From Bos javanicus (taxonomy: Eukaryota; Chordata; Mammalia; Artiodactyla; Bovidae): 64,000 nt of DNA. The stretch is taken from assembly GCF_032452875.1 (NCBI RefSeq), contig NW_026893841.1, positions 1 to 64,000 on the forward strand. The letters are read 5' to 3'. The position numbers were made by a program, and so were the translations under genes. The notes beneath the pieces were generated by a model. It was not told the origin of the DNA. It ran no database searches and was given only the letters and a program-made list of their open reading frames with translations. The first letter of the stretch is position 1. Each line of letters begins with the position of its first letter. This document shows, piece by piece, positions 61,662 through 64,000 of the stretch.

Positions 61662-62891
61662 ATGATCAGTGTATGATAGCAAACATGATCAGCGCATGAT
61701 CAGTCACATGATCAGCGCCATTAAGTCACGTGATCACTACATGATAGTCATGTGATCAGTCCATGCTCAGTCACGGTATCAGTGCATGATCAGCCACGTG
61801 ATCAGTGCATGATCTGTCACATGATTAGTGTATGATCATCCACGTGATCAGTGCATGGGCAGTCATGTGATCAGTGCATGATATAGACGTGATCAGTGCA
61901 TGATCAGTCTCGTGATCAGTGCATGATAGCCACGTGATCAGTGCATGATCAGTCACCTGATGGGTGTATGATCATTCACGTGACCTGTACATGGTAGCTA
62001 CATGATCATTGCATGATCAGCCACGTGAGTAGTGCATGATAGCCACGTGATCACTGCATGATCAGTCACGTGATCAGTGCATGATCAGTCATGTGACCAG
62101 TACATGGTAGCTGCGTGATCATGGCATGATCAGCCACGTGAGCAGTGCATGATAGCCACGTGATCAGTGCATGATCAGTCACGTGATCAGTGCATGATCA
62201 GTCACGTGATCAGTGCATGATCAGCCACGTGATCAGTGCATGACAGCCACGTGATCAGTGCATGATCAGCCACGTGATCAGTGCATGATAGCCACGTGAT
62301 CAGTGCATGATCAGTCACGTGATCAGTGCATGATGAGCCACGTGATCAGTGCATGATCAATTACGTGATCAGTGCATGATCAGTCACGTGACCAGTACAT
62401 GGTTGCTACGTGATCGTTGCATGATCAGCCACGTGAGCAGTGCATGATAGCCACGTGATCAGTGCATGATCAGTCACGTGATCAGTGCATGATCAGTCAC
62501 GTGAACAGTGCATGATCATTTACGTGATCAGTGCATGATCAGTCACGTGACCAGTATATGGTTGCTACGTGATCATTCCATGACGAGCCACGTGAGCAGT
62601 GCATGATAGCCACGTGATGTGTGCATGAGTTACGTGAGCAGAGTATGATCAGCCACGTGATCAGTGCATGAGTGCCACGTGATCAGTGCATGATATGTCA
62701 CGTGACAGGTGTGTGATCAGCCACGTGAACAGTGCATGATCAGCCACGTGATCAGTGCATGATAGCCACGTGATCAGTGCATGATCAGTTACGTGAGCAG
62801 TGTATGATCAGCCACGTGATCAGTGCATGATCAGACACGTGATCAGTGTATGATCAGCCACGTGATCAGTGCATGCTCAGTCACGTGATCA
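61662..62891. repeat. 23-bp monomer array
   Basis: Same landmark series with a deletion in the middle relative to 57993-59651; TGAGTGCC and TGATGTGTGC landmarks are present. Confidence 0.9.
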
Positions 62892-63135
62892 GGGCCTGCT
62901 GAGCTGCGTGATTACTGTCTGCTCATCTGCTTGACAATTGCCAGCTGAGCTGCACGATTCCTGCCTGTCATCTGCTTGACAATTGCCAGCTGTGCTGCGT
63001 AATTCCTGCCTGCTCAGCTGCTTGATTATTGCCAGCTGAGCAGCATGATTCCTCACACCTGAGTTCCATGATTATTGCCTGCTGACTGTTTGATTCGTGC
63101 CTACTCAGCTCTTTGTTTATTGCCTCCAGAGGCAC
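62892..63135. repeat. 46-bp block, CCAGAGG subtype
   Basis: 244 bp, last block in the window. Confidence 0.9.
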
Positions 63136-64000
63136 ATGATCAGTGTATGATAGCAAACATGATCAGCGCATGATCAGTCACATGATCAGCGCCATTAAGT
63201 CACGTGATCACTACATGATAGTCATGTGATCAGTCCATGCTCAGTCACGGTATCAGTGCATGATCAGCCACGTGATCAGTGCATGATCTGTCACAAGATT
63301 AGTGTATGATCATCCACGTGATCAGTGCATGGGCAGTCATGTGATCAGTGCATGATATAGACGTGATCAGTGCATGATCAGTCTCGTGATCAGTGCATGA
63401 TAGCCACGTGATCAGTGCATGATCAGTCACCTGATGGGTGTATGATCATTCACGTGACCTGTACATGGTAGCTACATGATCATTGCATGATCAGCCACGT
63501 GAGTAGTGCATGATAGCCACGTGATCAGTGCATGATCAGTCACGTGATCAGTGCATGATCAGTCATGTGACCAGTACATGGTAGCTGCGTGATCATGGCA
63601 TGATCAGCCACGTGAGCAGTGCATGATAGCCACGTGATCAGTGCATGATCAGACACGTGATCAGTGCATGATCAGTCACGTGATCAGTGCATGATCAGCC
63701 ACGTGATCAGTGCATGATCAGGCACGTGATCAGTGTATGTCAGCCAGTGATCAGTGCATGATAGCCACGTGATCAGTGCATGATCAGTCACGTGATCAGT
63801 GCATGATCAGTTATGTGATCAGTGTATGATCAGCCACGTGATCAGTGCATGATCAGCCACATGATCAGTGCATGATCAATTACGTGATCAGTGCATGATC
63901 AGTCACGTGACCAGTACATGGTAGCTACGTGATCATTGCATGATCAGCCACGTGATCAGTGCATGATAGCCACGTGATCAGTGCATGATAGCCACGTGAT
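63136..64000. repeat. 23-bp monomer array, runs off the window
   Basis: Standard post-block landmark series, nearly the same as 57993 onward, continuing beyond the right edge. Confidence 0.9.

Noticed and set aside
1..64000. tRNA, rRNA, SINE or LINE insertions
   Set aside because: No A/B box pairs with tails, no poly(A) tails with target duplications and no non-satellite segment other than the LTR were seen. A repeat-library search would be decisive.

Overview
The whole 64 kb window is satellite DNA. I see no protein-coding gene, tRNA, rRNA, CRISPR array or intact transposon. The open frames in it are short, mostly begin at GTG or TTG, recur at the repeat period and are read from repeat sequence. 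The basic unit is a 22/23-bp monomer built from two related halves, CACGTGATCAG and TGCATGATCAG plus one pyrimidine. A second family of 46-bp units (two times 23) occurs in blocks of about 240 bp. Both fit, from memory and not searched, the 23-bp motif described in bovine satellites of the 1.706/1.711b group and the 46-bp motif of the 1.720 group. A cattle-lineage (Bos) pericentromere is therefore the most likely source.

Region 1 (1-19066) is a head-to-tail array of fourteen copies of a ~1.41-kb unit; the last is truncated. Each unit has a ~600-bp retroviral LTR on the minus strand (TGCCGGG...CCCGGCA ends, TATAAATA box, inverted CCAAT). The LTR is followed by a 2-bp gap and an 18-bp primer-binding site matching tRNA-Lys3 at 17 of 18 positions. 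Then come ~240 bp of 46-bp units and ~550 bp of 23-bp monomers. Shared private variants show a six-unit higher-order repeat of ~8.47 kb. Region 2 (19067-33929) is 23-bp array punctuated by ~240-bp blocks of 46-bp units at irregular 0.9-2.9-kb spacing, without the LTR; these blocks preserve what looks like the LTR-free version of the insertion point. Region 3 (33930-44249) has no 46-bp blocks and is a 4.11-kb higher-order repeat (two full copies and part of a third) with an internal 1291-bp repeat. Region 4 (44250-50400) continues the third copy in register, but its diagnostic variants revert to the monomer consensus and clipped monomers appear. Region 5 (50401-64000) returns to 46-bp blocks alternating with variant-bearing 23-bp arrays at 1.1-2.4-kb spacing.

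The most interesting points are these. The satellite has swallowed an LTR plus exactly the primer-binding site and nothing more, the composition of plus-strand strong-stop DNA. LTR-free blocks in the same window allow the junctions to be compared. The LTR and satellite share a multi-level higher-order organisation. The abrupt in-register loss of variants at ~44.25 kb needs an explanation, biological or artefactual.
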